The notes: generated by a model not told the origin, from the sequence alone. A stretch of DNA of 64,000 nucleotides from Castor canadensis (GCF_047511655.1 NC_133386.1:131939866-132003865), one strand, 5' to 3'. Shown: positions 32,600 to 45,579, counted from the first letter of the stretch. Numbers and translations: made by a program.

Positions 32600-35260
32600 T
32601 CATCTCTTACAGAGGAGGAAAGTGAATCCCAGGGCTGAAGCTACACTGCCAGCCGAGGCTTAGAGCTGGATCTGTCGGGTTAGCATCAGCTGTGGTGATG
32701 ATGAAGTGTTGGTAGGAGCAGCCCTTCCCAGCCCTCCAATTAAAGAGAACCAAAGGGAGAGAGAACCACGCATGCAAATATAGAACTGCAGCTCAGGAGG
32801 AACTAGGAGTCTGGTGGGAGATGAGACTGGAGACCAAAATTCTCTTGGTCCTTGAATGCCTGGCTAAGGCGGTCAGAGACAGTTGGAGGTTCTGGGGAGT
32901 AGGGCAGCATAAGAGCTGCTCCCCACTTGGAGCTTTACCCCCAGGGCTCCCTGCCGGTGATGACAGAATGAGTGGGGAGCCGAGAGCTCACAAAGGTTCC
33001 TCTGTGCTTGGCCAGGGCCTCTGCCAGAGCCAGCTTGCTTGCTCGCTTGGAAGAAGGGAAAGATCTGATTTACCCCAGGTGGTATCCCTGGGGCTCAGGG
33101 CCAGGACTGTTGGCTGCCAGCCCTGAGAAGCACCCCACTCTAAGCTCCCCATCCCAGGACCCCCTTATTCCTCTTAACTGGTGCTCCCGGTTAGACTCAA
33201 GCAGGACTCCACAGCCAGGAGAAGACTCCCCTGCCAGGGTCCTGTGCCACTCTGAGGCCCTAGGGATTATTACCCAACTGGCCCAGGGGTGCTTTATGAA
33301 GAAGGACTACACCGAACCTCCACATATGCCAAGCTTGGGGCAGGGCCCTTCATTTATAGAGTTCATATTGTGTCCTCCCAGAAACCCATGTTAGGCAATA
33401 TTGTCTCCATTATACAGGTGAGAAAAGAAAGACCACATGGTTTGCCCAGGATCATGCAGTGAGTCAGTCAGTGGCAGGGCAAGAATCCTAACTCAGGTTC
33501 TTTCTACCTGTGGATCTAATGGCTACTCAGCCAGTACACTGCTTCCTGCAGGAAATAACCCTGTGTTGTACATGTGTCTGGCACATGTTGATTTTTATCA
33601 GGGTCAGTCTTGCGACTCACTTTCATGAGGAGGCATAAGCAACCTGCCTTGGGTCACACAGCTAGCCATGGAGGTTAGAGAAGTTGAAGGAAGTTCAATG
33701 AAAGGTGGAGGCTCAAAGGAGAAATGACAGGAGTTTCCAAGAAACTGAAGGCTGGAAGAGGCTGATTTGCTGTGGAGTATCCAGCCCTTGTCCTGGCAGT
33801 CCAACAGTGGAACTCAGAAAGCAGCCTGGTCCCAGTGTGTGACTCCCTGTGGTCTTCAGCCAGAAGAGCCCTTCTGTGCCAGCTTCCTTCTCTGTCACAT
33901 GAGGGCAGCTGGTTTTGTTGAAGCAGTGGAACCTTTCCTTAAAATAATCTCCAACCGAACTTCATTATTCTTTCATTGGTTCAACAAAATATTGAGACTG
34001 TCTGGGTGCCTGGAACACATAGTTGACTGGATTTTCTTCCTGTCTTGAGTCTCTCAGCCACGTGTAGGAGGAATTAAGAGTCACTACACTTTTGCTCAAG
34101 GTAGGAATGAGCCAGCTGGGCTGTCAAGAGCCCAGGCCCTCATCTGGATCCCCCCATCACCGCCACCACCGTGCTAAGTGGAAAAAAAGGTTCACTAACA
34201 GGAGCCTCGGAAATTTTCACCCACTCACAATTCAGCCATTTCACCGACTGGGTGATGAAGGCCCAAAGAGTAGACCAAGCCCTGGGATCCCTGAAGCAGA
34301 ATCTTCATGGTCTCATTAATCAAAGAGGCATTGTGTGACCGGTGGAGACCAGGCACATCTATGAGAAAGAGGCAGGGACGAGGCAGCATGGGCAAAGCCC
34401 TGGGGCAGTAAGAGACCTAGTTTGCAGAAGCCAAGCACCCCTCCCCGACCCTGCCTGGCAGAGAACAACCTGGCAACCTCCCTTCCCCCACAAGCCCCCA
34501 GCCCCTGCCAGAGCCAGGATGTCAGCTTGGCTTTGGTGACAGCAGTCCTGAAGGAGGCTGAGGCCCTTCATTGTAGCAGCTCTAGCATCTTGCAGAGAGC
34601 CCGGCCTCGCCAAGTGTCCTCCTGTCAAGCTGAGCGTGCTGGTTCCCGAGCCCTCTCCAGGTAACTCGATCTCCTGCCATGCAGCACCAGTCCAGGAATT
34701 AGGAAGAGTATACAGCAGCATGGCAGGACCTGTGAGTTGTTTTCAGGGTCAGAAGAGTATGGTTACCAGGGCCCCAGAGCCTGTGGGTAGAGAATGCAGG
34801 ACTGGCTGGCCAAGGACCCAAGCCTCTGTTTTCACATACGGGTGTCTAACAGATGGTCCTCAAAAGCTTGCAGATGGACTGACCGACCAGGGTCTCCTTG
34901 GTCTGCATCCCTTTCAGACAAAGGGAGGCCATAGAAGAGCAGGGCAGGCACCTGCTGTCTTGGGTCTCAGCCTCGCTCATCAGTTGGAGAACATTGCAAA
35001 TTCAGTGGAACCACCTTGGGTGTGGCTTCCATTTCCCTCCAGATGACCAAGTGAGACTGGATTTTCCTCAACGACTGTGACAAAGCTTAAGAGCAAGCTG
35101 GCCATAGGACCCCACTCTGCCTCTAAATCCCTATATGGGCAAAGGCAACGTATGATAAACTTATGAAATAAGGTTTTGATTGTTTCTCCCCTGGAATTTT
35201 TTTTTTTTTTTTTTTTTGCTGTTATAAACTATTGAAACTTTTCTACTGCTGGTTTTTAGA
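32600..35260. other. Intergenic, GC-rich, no gene recognised
   Basis: Contains an antisense MIR-like stretch (33,335-33,520) and a 21-nt poly-T at 35,197-35,217. Several frames of 90-140 codons (for example 32,972-33,394 and 34,359-34,721) lack recognisable motifs and reflect stop-poor GC-rich DNA. Confidence 0.6.
33335..33520 (-). mobile_element. MIR-like ancient SINE, antisense
   Basis: GTTAGGCAATATTGTCTCCA, TTATACAGGTGAGAAAAGAA and GGTTTGCCCAGGATCATGCA are reversed MIR landmarks. Confidence 0.6.
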
Positions 35261-35270
35261 ATGACTCTTG

Positions 35271-35360
35271 ATTTTTTTTTTTTTTTTGATGCTTTGGGTA
35301 GCACCTCTGACCTTATACATGCTAGGCAAGTGCTCTACCACTGAGCTACACCCTTAACAC
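35271..35360 (-). mobile_element. ID-like SINE, antisense
   Basis: A 16-nt T-run then GATGCTTTGGGTAGCACCTC ... GCTAGGCAAGTGCTCTACCA and CTGAGCTACACCCTTAAC. Confidence 0.75.
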
Positions 35361-36536
35361 AATGATGGGTTCTTTTTTAAGTGTTCTTAATAAAATAAAA
35401 AGATAGTAACTTTATGTGGATCACCACCTCTTATTTCAATTACCAGTCCATAAAATCTAAAGTTTAGGAAACTTCTGGGGCTAAGATGCTCTTATAGTGT
35501 CCCATGCAGAGTGAGTACCAGAAGTTCTGGTGGAACCTTTGGAGTAGTGACACACAGGCCTGAGCCTGGGCCCTGCCTGCCTAGTCCCTAGAGGTAGAAG
35601 AATCTGGCTGAAACAGCCCTGCAGATGTGGGACTCAGCACAGCTGGACACCAGAAGCCAGTCCCAGGGGCAGTGAGGAAGAGTGGCTCTGGGAGGGGCCA
35701 GTGAGGATGAATTATTTCTCATTAACTGCTATCTGCCCCACTACTTTCCAGGGTCAGAGCTTCAGAAAACCTGTTAGTCTCCCTCTACTCAATTCTCCGT
35801 CCTGCTTCCCAGACTCAAAGGTCATTCTCTCCCTCTTTTTCTCTACTGATGCATAGGGAAGCCTTTCTGAAAGGTTATAAGGTTTGCCCAAATCACACAG
35901 CAGGTAGGAGGCAAGAAGGTCATGTCCATGCTAACAGGGCAATGTACATTTGTCAAGGACTTGCTTTATCCAAAAACTCAGGGCAGGGTCAGATCCTTTC
36001 TGATCAGCAGGCATTGCAGACTACTCTGACCAGTAGGGTTGTGTCCAGCTCCCAGGAGGAGCCAACCACTCATGCATTCAGAAAAGGGAGCAGCTTCTCT
36101 GCACTGAGATTACTGCCCTTGGCAAGGTCACAGTCTGGTGGGAGAGGTGACACCAAACAAAGAACCTACAAGACAGCTGAAACGGTCCATCACAGCCATG
36201 AGGGGGGATATCCGGTAAAGGAAGCATCATACAAGGTTGTAGGGACCACGGAAGGCTTCTCAGAGGCGTGGCACTTGACTCTGTCCTTGATAGAAGAATG
36301 GCATTCCACTTACTCAGCTCAGTTCCCAGAGTCCTCCACTCCAAACTCTCTTGCTGGTGTTGGAGTTGGTCCTGGTCAGTGTAAGGCATAAGTTGAAAAT
36401 GACTGCCTTCATGACATGAGTGGTCCTGCCTTTGGAACTGCTTGTTACTCAATTAAAAAAAATTAATTGTGCACATACATAGTTCAGAAAGTCTACAAGG
36501 TTTGTAATGGAAAGCAGCACCCCCCCCCCAGTCCTA

Positions 36537-36590
36537 ACACACAAATACACACATATACACATGCACATACATGCATACAAACACATGTAC
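36537..36590 (+). repeat. CA/TACACA-rich microsatellite
   Basis: Imperfect repeats such as ACACACAAATACACACATAT and CACATGCACATACATGCATA, alternating purine-pyrimidine. Confidence 0.85.
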
Positions 36591-36660
36591 CATTTCTGCT
36601 CTATAAAGGCAACTGACTGGTTTCAAAACTCTAAAATATTTGCTTATATTGCTACTTCTT

Positions 36661-36661
<1 letters not shown>

Positions 36662-36706
<45 letters not shown>
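36662..36706 (+). repeat. (CT)n microsatellite
   Basis: About 22 perfect CT units; the ERERER minus-strand ORF here is its translation. Confidence 0.95.
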
Positions 36707-36709
<3 letters not shown>

Positions 36710-37387
36710 CACCCATGTGTACGTTTTGTGTCTCCTCACCTCCTCTCAGTATAATAACCTCACAAACATGGTTGACCGCTTATATGATTAGGCCAAGTAA
36801 ACACTGCTGACAACGGAGCCATGCAGTGTTGTTCTGTGATTACTTTTCCTTCCCTGCATAAGAATTACAGATCTGAAAATCTTCTGTCAGTAAGCTTCAT
36901 TGCTGGTTGTTCCACCAATGTCATGTTGAAGGGCTCCTGTCTCTCATCCTGTGCCAGTCAGGATCAGTTACTTTCTATTGCATGCCTATAGGCTGGGGAC
37001 TCCTCGCCTGTTCCTGGCTGGAAAGGCATCTCTCCTTCCCTGGCATCCCTTCCTTGGGTGTCTTCCTCTTTCTTAGTTTACTCGTTTATTTCTGCTGAAG
37101 CCCATCCTCCAGCAGCTTCCTGGGAAAGCATGCTAAAGAGACCTTAAGTAACTGAAAATGTATCCATTCTATCTTCAGCCATGCTGGTCATTCAATTGCT
37201 TACAGAATTCTGTGATGGAAAAAACTTCCCTCAGAATTTAGGAGACACTTCTTCATTGTCTCATAGTTTCCATCTTGCTATTGAGAAATCCCATGACATT
37301 CTAAATCTTAATCCTTTGTTTGAAGCCTGGTTATTTTTTTCTTCTCTCTGGAAGCTTTTGTGATCTTTTTGTTTTCAGAGTTCTGAT

Positions 37388-37719
37388 TTTTTTTGTTTTT
37401 AGGTGGTACTAGGGTTTGAACTCAGGGTCTTGCCCTTACCAGGCAGGTGCTCTACCACTTGAGCCACACCTCTAGCCCTTTTTGCTTTCCTTATTTTTTC
37501 AGATAGGGCCTCATATTTATGCCTATGCTGGTCTGGACCACTATCCTCCTCTTTACACTTCCCAAGAAGCTGGAATGATATGATATGCTACCATGCCCAG
37601 CTAATGATTAACATGGAATCTCTCTAACTTTTTGCCTGGGATGGTCTTGAAATGCTATTTTCCTGATCTCCAACTCCAGAGTAGCTAGGATTATAGGTGT
37701 GAGCCACAGAGACTGGCTG
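37388..37719 (-). mobile_element. Composite three-unit SINE, antisense
   Basis: Poly-T, tRNA-like unit (GTACTAGGGTTTGAACTCAG ... TTGAGCCACACCTCTAGCCC), B1-like unit (CAGATAGGGCCTCATATTTA ... CTACCATGCCCAGC) and a second B1-like unit (GGAATCTCTCTAACTTTTTG ... TAGGATTATAGGTGTGAGCC). Confidence 0.8.
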
Positions 37720-37774
37720 GGGTTCTGAAACTGATGTCTTGGTGTGAATCTGTTTTCATGCATTGGGCTGAATC

Positions 37775-38700
37775 CTCGAGTCATTTCAATCTGAAACTCA
37801 TGTTTCAGTTCTCACTATCCTGTCTAATCTCTATTCTAGAATTCCTGTCATTCAAATGTTGAATCCCCTTGACAACCCTCTAATTATCTTGTCTTTTCTG
37901 TTTTCCATCTCTGCGTTTTTGTTCTTGCTCCTCAAATTTATCTTCCAACCATTCTCTTGAATTTTTTATTTTTTGCTATTGTATATTTAATTCCCAAGAA
38001 TTATTTTTTGTAGCATCCCATTTTTCTTGTTCATGTATATAATATCTTATTTCTTAGGTTATTAATTATAGATTTCTCTTTTAAGTCTTGCTTTTTGTAA
38101 AGTTGCTATCTAAGTTCCTTTTTTTTTTTTTTTGTCTCAGACAAAAAAACCTCTTAGACTTTTCCCAGATGTTCACTCATCCTTGCTCTCTACTTATACT
38201 TTAGAATGGGACACTACATCACAGCTCTGAAGCCCTGTGAACATGGTTGTGGTTGCCTACAAGATCTGGTTAGGGCATTCCATGTTTTTTATTTTGAGCT
38301 GATCAAGAGCAAAGCTCCTCACTCTCCTGCCTAGACTCTTGTTTTAATCCTTCCTCGGAGTATTAGTAGTCTGTGGAAGGGGCCAAGGGAGGGGTGGTAC
38401 CTGGTAGTCTTCTTCCTACATAGATTTCCAAGCAATCTTCCTGGTTTTATCTTCCCTATGCCCCCAGTTCCAGAAGTACCTGGTAGCAAGTTCTGGAAGC
38501 CTATGGGGGGGTCTCCACAGTGTAAACTGGGCAGTTTTTCCCCTTTCTTTATTGCCTGTTTAGGACTCAGCCAGTCACCATTCCTTGCTGACTGTGTCTG
38601 GTTTCTAATATTTTGAAAAAGGGATTTTGATAAATCCTTTTGCTGTTGTTTTAGTTGTTTTCAGAAAAGACCACAGTGCAAGTTCAACTTGCTGTCTTCA
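37775..38700. other. Old, T-rich interspersed repeat-like region
   Basis: Phrases such as CAAATTTATCTTCCAACCAT, TTTAATTCCCAAGAATTATT and TTATTTCTTAGGTTATTAAT resemble an ancient antisense LINE-type repeat, but I cannot fix the family or boundaries. Confidence 0.35.
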
Positions 38701-39300
38701 TCCTCCTTTAATTTTTAAATGAAAGATAACAACACATTTCAGAGCAGGAATTCTTTGTTGCCAATTTACAAACACCAACAGAGTGTAGCTGGAATATGGA
38801 GGAAAGTCTGCAGGGCTCTTCCCACCAGTTCCTTACCTGCTCTGACCTTTCCTGGCTTTAAAAGCCCAGGTCAAAGCCACCCTTTGTGATTACTCCCAGG
38901 TGAGTGTCTTGTTTGACTTGAGTTGAGACAAGGGAGCGATAGACATTACAGTACCTTGAAGATGCTATTCCATTTTGACCTTCCATGTAGACCCTTGATA
39001 GCTACAGAGGCTCAGAGAAGTTGGTCCACAGACCAAGATCCCACAGCTACAAGTAAGCAAACTGATCTGAAATCTGAACTCAGATCTGTCATCACCCTGG
39101 GACCTTTTAGCCAAGAGAAAGTCAAGGCACCAGCTGCCACAGAATGGCCTCAGGATTCAAGTCTGTCCCTTCCAAGGCCCTCTGCATCCCTACCCTGTCT
39201 ACATTTATTTTATCCGGTCATCAGTTGAGGAGAGCCTTCCCATCCCAAAGTGTCTGCCCACTGATGCTGCAGATGTGTGGCACATGGGCCGCCTGCTTCT

Positions 39301-39525
39301 TTATTGTTTTTTGGTGGGCAGCACTGGGGTTTGAACCCAGGGCCTCACGCTTGCTGGACAGGTACTCTACCACTTGAGTCATTCTACTAGTCCTCTTTTG
39401 TGTTGGGTATTTTTGAGATAGGGTCTTGTGAACTATTTGCCCAGGCTGGCCTCCAACATCGATCCTCCTGATTTCTACCTCCTGAGTAGCTGGGATTACA
39501 AGTGTGAGCCACTGGTACCTGGCTG
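39301..39525 (-). mobile_element. SINE dimer, antisense, near full length
   Basis: GCAGCACTGGGGTTTGAACC ... CTTGAGTCATTCTACTAGTCC then GAGATAGGGTCTTGTGAACT ... TGTGAGCCACTGGTACCTGG. A short CCTGCTT repeat flanks it. Confidence 0.85.
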
Positions 39526-39619
39526 CCTGCTTGTTTTGAAAAGTCAATCACTGGGTCTCAATCCAGATCTACCTGGATGGGTCAAGGAATCTACATTTTA
39601 ACAATTGTTTCTAGTGATT

Positions 39620-40355
39620 CCTTTCTCTCATTGCAATTTTTATTGGCGTATATTAATTGTACAAAATAATGGATTTCATGGTGACATTTTCATACATGCA
39701 TTCACCTCCCCATTACCCTCTCTTATCCCTTTTCTGTCTCTCCCTATTAGTTCCCACCTATTTGAATGTCTTTTAAGTTTTTTTTCTAGATTCCACATAT
39801 GAGACAAAACATGTAACACTTAACTTTTTTGAGTCTGGCTTATTTCACTTAACATAACGATCTCCAGCTCCATCCACTTTTCTGCAAATGACATGATTTC
39901 ATTCTTATTTATGGCTGAATAATACTCCATTGTGTATTTAAACCACATTTTTTAAATCTGTTCATCAGTTGTTGGGCTGATTCCATAGCTTGGCTATTGT
40001 GAATAATGCTGCAATAAACATGGGTCTGCAGGTGTCTGTACTGTAAGTGGACTTGGAGTTTTTGAGTATATACCCAGGAGTGGCATAGCTAGATTATATG
40101 GTAGTTCTATTTTTAGTTTTTTGGGGAACCTCCATACTTATATCCATAGTGGTTGCATTAATTTACTTTCCCACCCACAGTGTATAAATGATTCCTACCC
40201 CCACCATCCTCACCAACATTTGTTGTGTTTTATTTTCTTGACAGCCATTCTGACTGGTGAGATGGAATCTCAGTGTAGTTTTGATTTGCATTTCCTGATG
40301 GGTAAAGATGTCGAACATTTTTTTCATGTATTTATCTGTCACTTGTTGCTCTCAT
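39620..40355 (-). mobile_element. Older L1 3' end, antisense
   Basis: Read in reverse it is an L1 ORF2 C-terminus and 3'UTR. Plus-strand landmarks: CCACATATGAGACAAAACAT, TGGCTGAATAATACTCCATT, GCTATTGTGAATAATGCTGC, GAGTATATACCCAGGAGTGG and CATTCTGACTGGTGAGATGG. It is more diverged than the copy at 22,945, and its frame is interrupted. Confidence 0.9.
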
Positions 40356-40479
40356 CCAAGAGCCAGCCGCCCTGGGCCCACAGTTATGCCAACCAGCACA
40401 GTGCACAGAGACGGCCATGGAGAGCATGGCTCTCCCTAGCTCTGGCCTTAGGGCTGCCTGGGTTTGCCACCTGTTAAGT

Positions 40480-41080
40480 GAGCAGAGTTACACCGCCCCA
40501 GAGTGAAGCGCCCTGGGGCTGCGCTGGCCAGTGCCACACCTCCGGGTCTCCTTCCCGCCTCCCTCTGCCCGCCCGCCCGCTCAGGTGGAAGGAAACAGCT
40601 GGGGGTTCTTGGTTTCCAGGCTGCGGTTGCCTCCTAATCAGCCGAGGGCAGGCGGCAAGGTTGGGGCTCCGGGCCTCTTTCCGCACGCGCCGACCCCCCG
40701 CCGCGGACCGCAGGGGACTGAGGGAGCACGCAGCGCTTCCCGCCAGCCGGGCAGCTGAGGCCTCCTTTCTCCTCCCGCCCCTCCAGCAGCCCATAAATAT
40801 TCCGTGGGCTCGATGGGAGCGGAAACCGGCTTTGCAGTGCGCCTTCTGTCCTTGGAGCACAAAGCGCAAGAAGCCTGGACTACAGGTAGAGACTCAGCGC
40901 CCGGCCAGCCAAGATAGCGAGAGCGCAGCGCAGTCACTGGGTGTGTGGAGAGAGGCGTAGCCCGGGGGCGCCGGGAGATGAAAAGGGAGGGTATCTCAGC
41001 TTTCCTCCTACCCTCCAGTCCCCGCAATCCAGATGGTACAGACCCAGTGCGGGTTCTGGCGGAGAACCCCCTCTTCAATC
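40480..41080. promoter_or_regulatory. CpG-island-like promoter candidate
   Basis: CpG dinucleotides are dense from about 40,490 to 41,080, unlike the flanks. A GCCCGCCCGCCCGC cluster (40,567-40,580) offers Sp1-type GC boxes. A TATA-like ATAAATATT lies at about 40,795, and a good donor CTACAG|GTAGAG at 40,885/40,886 could end a short non-coding first exon starting about 40,825. No protein is recognisable in the overlapping 130-160 codon frames. It could start a lncRNA or a distal first exon of the downstream gene; orientation is uncertain. Confidence 0.5.
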
Positions 41081-41470
41081 CAGGGGTCAGGGGAGGCCCC
41101 TGGGAGACTTAAACTTCTTAAAGATGAAAGAATAGGAGGGAAAGAAGGAAAGGAAGGTGCAAAGGCCCAGAGCGTGGCATTTGAGGAAAGTCATTGAAAC
41201 ACTGAGTTCAAGGTGAAGTGACAAGAGGTGGGGCTGCAGGTGGAGGGCCAATCCCAGGAGAGCCTCGAAAATCCTTGCTGGAGAATCAGGCTGCGAGATC
41301 CTTTGCTTTTAAGAAAGATCACTGCATTGCAGGAAGGCGGTGATAGAGAGGTTGCCCCGGCATGGGCACGGGTTGTGCGTCTGTAGATGGAGTCGTGGTA
41401 CTTGGGCCAAGGCAGCAGCAGTGGGAACGCAGACAAGGGACTAAAGAGACGTCAAAAATGGGTAGGACTG

Positions 41471-41671
41471 CAGGGCGCCGGTGGCTCACGCCTGTAATCC
41501 TAGCTACTCAGGAGGCAGAGATCAGGAGGATCGCATTTCGAAGCCAGCCTGGGCAAATAGTTCACGAGACCCTATCTAGAAAAAAAAAAAAAATCACAAA
41601 AAGTTGGTCTGGTAGAGTGGTTCAAGGTGAAGGCCCTGAATTCAAGCCCCAGGACCGCAAGAAAAAAGAAA
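41471..41671 (+). mobile_element. SINE dimer (B1-like + tRNA-like), sense, with target-site duplication
   Basis: A well-preserved example: GCGCCGGTGGCTCACGCCTG ... AGGAGGATCGCATTTCGAAG, an A-rich linker, then GGTCTGGTAGAGTGGTTCAA ... GAATTCAAGCCCCAGGACCG. The 11-bp repeat GGGTAGGACTG flanks it at 41,460-41,470 and 41,672-41,682. Confidence 0.9.
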
Positions 41672-42899
41672 GGGTAGGACTGTAGGAGTGATACTGGAGG
41701 TGGGTGAGAAAAAGGGCCATGAATGGAAGGGGACCTTTCCAAGTAGGAAGCAATGGGGAGGGTGGTGCCTTCTCCCATAGTGAATACCTCCCGGAAAGGG
41801 TGTGCTCAGAGTCCTTTGAGAAGTGAGCCTGGGTGGTCTTGGGGGAAGGGGATGTGGGGCAGTGGGCCCAGTTAGGAAGCCTGTTGCTATATTTCAGTCC
41901 ACTGGGATTTATTTAATAGGTCTCAGCCAGGCTCCTCACTGGTGGCCTCTTCCAGGTGAACAGTAGATGGCGCTGCAGCTCTGTGCATCCAACCCCTGGG
42001 CGGGGCTACCTGTCCTCACCTGGGTGATGAACCCCTTTGTTCTGGTTGGCCCTGGCACTTGGGTTCTGTCTCCAGCGCGGATGCTGAGAGGAGGAGTGAG
42101 GTGCGGTGGGTGAGAGTGGCTCCCTCTCCCCTGGAAACGGAGAAGGCACTTGCTTTACCTAACCACAAGGTGTGTGGTGTAAGCAGGGAGGGCCTCCAAG
42201 GCTCTTCTGGTTCCTATTTTACAGGTGGAGAAACTAAGGCCCAGAAAAGGGAGGGGCTTGCCTGATTCATTGAGGAGGTTAGTTGCTTAGGATTCAGTGT
42301 GCCAGATTCGGGGTGGGGGGTCACCCTGTCCTTCCTCCTCCTAAATCCCTCACCATTTTGCCTTCTTCCTGTCATCTCCACCATTCTTTCTCCACTGGAT
42401 TTGAACCACTGTCACAGCTTCCTTCCAGCTCCCTGCACCTCATCCATTTCCCACCCATGGCTTTTTGTCACCCACAAATTACAGATCCAGCCTTCATCTG
42501 CTGAAACCCTTCCCTGACTCCATTACCCCCAGGCTGCTCAGCCTGGCAGGTAGGACCTGCAACAGACACCCTCTCTTACAGACCTGAGGCCCTCAAGCCT
42601 CTCCCTGAAGCTCCCCACACTATCCTGCTGTCACACTCATTCGCTATCTGTGACTCAGTGGGGGCCTCTGAGATGTGGAACTTAGGTGTCCTTCCTGGGT
42701 ACCTCTGTGCTGGTCTCTTCTGCTGGATCACTGGAATGCCCTCCAGGGCAAGGGCCCTGGCACTCAAGTCACCCTGCTCCCTGGCACAGGGCTTGGCCCC
42801 ACAATGCTGATCAGTACACAAAACCTTGCCCAATGGAGGACTAAATGTCAGGCATACTCTGGGAGGATCTTGCCAGATCACTGAACTCTGGCTGTGGGC

Positions 42900-43045
42900 C
42901 AGGCTACATGCTGGCTGCTTTTGCACGTACCCTCTTACAACCTGGCAAGGTCAGATTAGTGTTATCATCCCTGTTTTTCAGAAAAGGAGACTAAAACCCA
43001 GAGAGGAGAGGTGACTTGCCTGAGGTCTCACAGCAGTAAATGATG
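42900..43045 (-). mobile_element. MIR-like ancient SINE, antisense
   Basis: GTTATCATCCCTGTTTTTCA, AAAACCCAGAGAGGAGAGGT and GACTTGCCTGAGGTCTCACA are reversed MIR landmarks. Confidence 0.65.
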
Positions 43046-45579
43046 GAAGGCAGCTCTATAGGTGGCTGCCTGGCACAGCAAGGCCTCAGGCCACAACTGA
43101 AGGGACTGGCTTGGCTCAGTGGCCACTCCAGGGGCTACAGGGCTGCAAGGCCACATCTCTCAGGGGGTTTGAGCAGGTTTAGTGTGGGGCTTTCGGGAGA
43201 CCAGCTTAACTATTGGGGTTCTGGGACAGAGGGCCTCAAGAAGGAAGCGAGGTTCTCTCCCTTCCTGGGGATACAGAGAGCCCCAGCTATTCTGAGTCAG
43301 ACAGATACCTGGGCAGATCTGAGCACTGGGGGCATTTACATGGCGGCCATGACCAGTGGCTGAAGCCTATGAAAAGGCTGACCACAGGACACAGGGAGAG
43401 GCAAGGCCCAGTGGGGTGGGTGGCTCATGGTCTGGGATCAGGCCAGGCTAAAATACCAGGACTTTCCAAGGAGCCCTGTGGTCAGCAGGCTGGATGCCAC
43501 GAGGCAAGAGGTAAACAGTGGCAAGGGCTGACCACAGAAGACAAGAAGACAGGCAGGCAGGACGTGGTAACAAGCTGCAAATATTTGCTGCAGAGAAACA
43601 GAGATGGAGACCAGCTAGAGGAGGCACTGACAGGTAGACTTAGGCTCCTGGATCACAGTATAAATGATGGGAGGACCCTCAGCTTGCTGTGTGACCCTGG
43701 CCTGCTCCTTATAGGTCCCTTTAGCTTTTAGTCTCCCCAGAGGCCTTTGGGTCAGGTGCCCCTGTAGTACTGAAACTCCACAGAAGTCAGAGGCAGAGGG
43801 GCCCTCTGTGCCTAAGCCCATGGTGAGCTGAAGGAGAAACATATCCAGAGAGGAGCTACACCTGCCCTGGTCCCACAACAGATCAGGCACAGATCCCCGG
43901 TCTCCTGATTCCCAGAACCACTTGTGATGACACAAAGCTACTCTGTCCTATTCTTCTAAGATAGCTACTTAGGTTCTCCTACAAAACTCTTGTGAGTATT
44001 TGGTGCCACCTCTGGGACTGGGTGGCCACAACTCCACCCTCACCCCTAGGAGGGGTGTGCAGAGTCTTTCTGGTCCACTCCACTCTAGACGGTACTGGAG
44101 GACCTCCTCGAGGCTACCCTCACTCCCTCTAGCTGCAGCCATCCTGTTTGGACAAAAAGGCCAGGGGTTGTGCAGAGTGTTGTGGAATTGCCTGAGAGGA
44201 GAGGGGTGTTGGCTTGCTGGTAATGCCCAGCATGGTGCCCGGCCCACCCACCCGGCCGGCCAGCAGCGTAGATGGTGAGGTCATCCTCTCTCTGGGCATC
44301 TCCCACTGGGTGTTGGTTAGGGCTTCTAGATGCAGTAAGGGGTTCAGCCATTTCTGGAAGGTAGCTTCCCCCACGTCATCTGTCTTGGGATGTGATGCCT
44401 CCTCCCATCACCACCCAGAAGTGGACAGTGGAGCCTCTGGTCATTGCCTCCCTGCTTCAGGCTTCAGGAGCAGTCCCTGCTGGTTTCCTAGTGAGCCAAG
44501 TCACCTCAGTCCCTGGGACAGTGCCACCAACTTGCCTAAGGTGACATGAGGGGCAAAGCATCATCTCAACCCAAGTGGGAAATCAGGCAAGTCTTAGCAT
44601 GCCTCAGAGCCTCTCCCCTGGCTTCTGGCTCATCTCTGAAGCATCTGCTCACTGCCAGGGAAGTCAAGAGGAGGGTGCTGCCCTGCTGCTATAGAGCAGA
44701 GGGGACACTCAGTTACTGGGCCCCTGCTCTGCCCAAAGGCCTCTTCCCCAGCCTTCACTGCTGCTCTGTGTTGTGTTGGTGACACCGTGCCCACACAGTC
44801 AAGCCCCACCCCCAAACCGATTACTGAGCCACTCACTGGGGAACTGGTCTTCATCTACTCTCTTCCCCAAACTGTCCCCACTGGTGTATAGGGAAAGAAT
44901 ATTAAGTCATTATCTTTTTCTTAAAATGAAGGTAATGGTGGGAGTAGTCAGCTAAGAAGAGGGACTCCACTGATACTTTCTTAATGATGAATGAACTGGT
45001 CCCCAGGAGCTGAGGCTCAGTGAGATGACCTTGCCCTTCTTGGCGTATGCTGGCTCTACTCAACACCACATTGTGCAGAGATAGCTGCTGAGCCAGAGAG
45101 GCGAGCTTCGCTAGGGACTTGAGTGCAAAGCTAAGCCTTGTCCTCACAGGACATCATTTCCTCTCTCTTACCCCCTCCATTAAGAGGTAAGCCAAGTCTG
45201 AGGAGGGGGAGAAGACCCAGGATTTGGGTAGGGAGGCTGAATCACCAGTGGGGTGTCCCATCTGTGGGTTCCTGTGCCTTGTCCTGCTGTGTGGCTGTTA
45301 TGTCTGTGCTCAGGAGTGCACCCCTGGGAGCCCCTTTCTATGGATGTGACCTTTGCAAGGATGCTTCTGTGCACTGAGCCTAGATGGGGCCTTGCTCTGG
45401 GCTCCCCCAGCTCTTAAGGATTGTTGTCACACAAATTCCATGTTGTCATTGACTAGTTATGTGTTTGTTTCCCTATAAGACCAGAAGTTCCTTAGGGCAT
45501 GGGCCTGATTCTCTGAGTCCACATCTCCTGTGACAGAACCCAAGAAGGAAGGTCAAAGACAGATAGGGGGAGAAATAGC

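Larger units (their letters stand above)
35370..37380. other. Intergenic with microsatellites, no gene recognised
   Basis: Holds a CA-rich tract and a (CT)n tract near 36.5-36.7 kb. A 180-codon frame at 35,849-36,391 has no recognisable domain and overlaps antisense frames of similar length, so I do not call it. Confidence 0.6.

Noticed and set aside
35849..36391. 180-codon plus-strand frame
   Set aside because: No motif, no start context, overlapped by a 124-codon antisense frame; likely chance.
36534..36716. 60-codon frame rich in ER dipeptides
   Set aside because: Translation of the (CT)n and CA-rich microsatellites.
40478..40960. 160-codon open frame (plus) and overlapping 131- and 146-codon minus frames in the CpG-rich block
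   Set aside because: Overlapping stop-free frames on both strands are expected in CpG-rich DNA; no domain, signal peptide or conserved motif is seen. Treated as promoter-type sequence.
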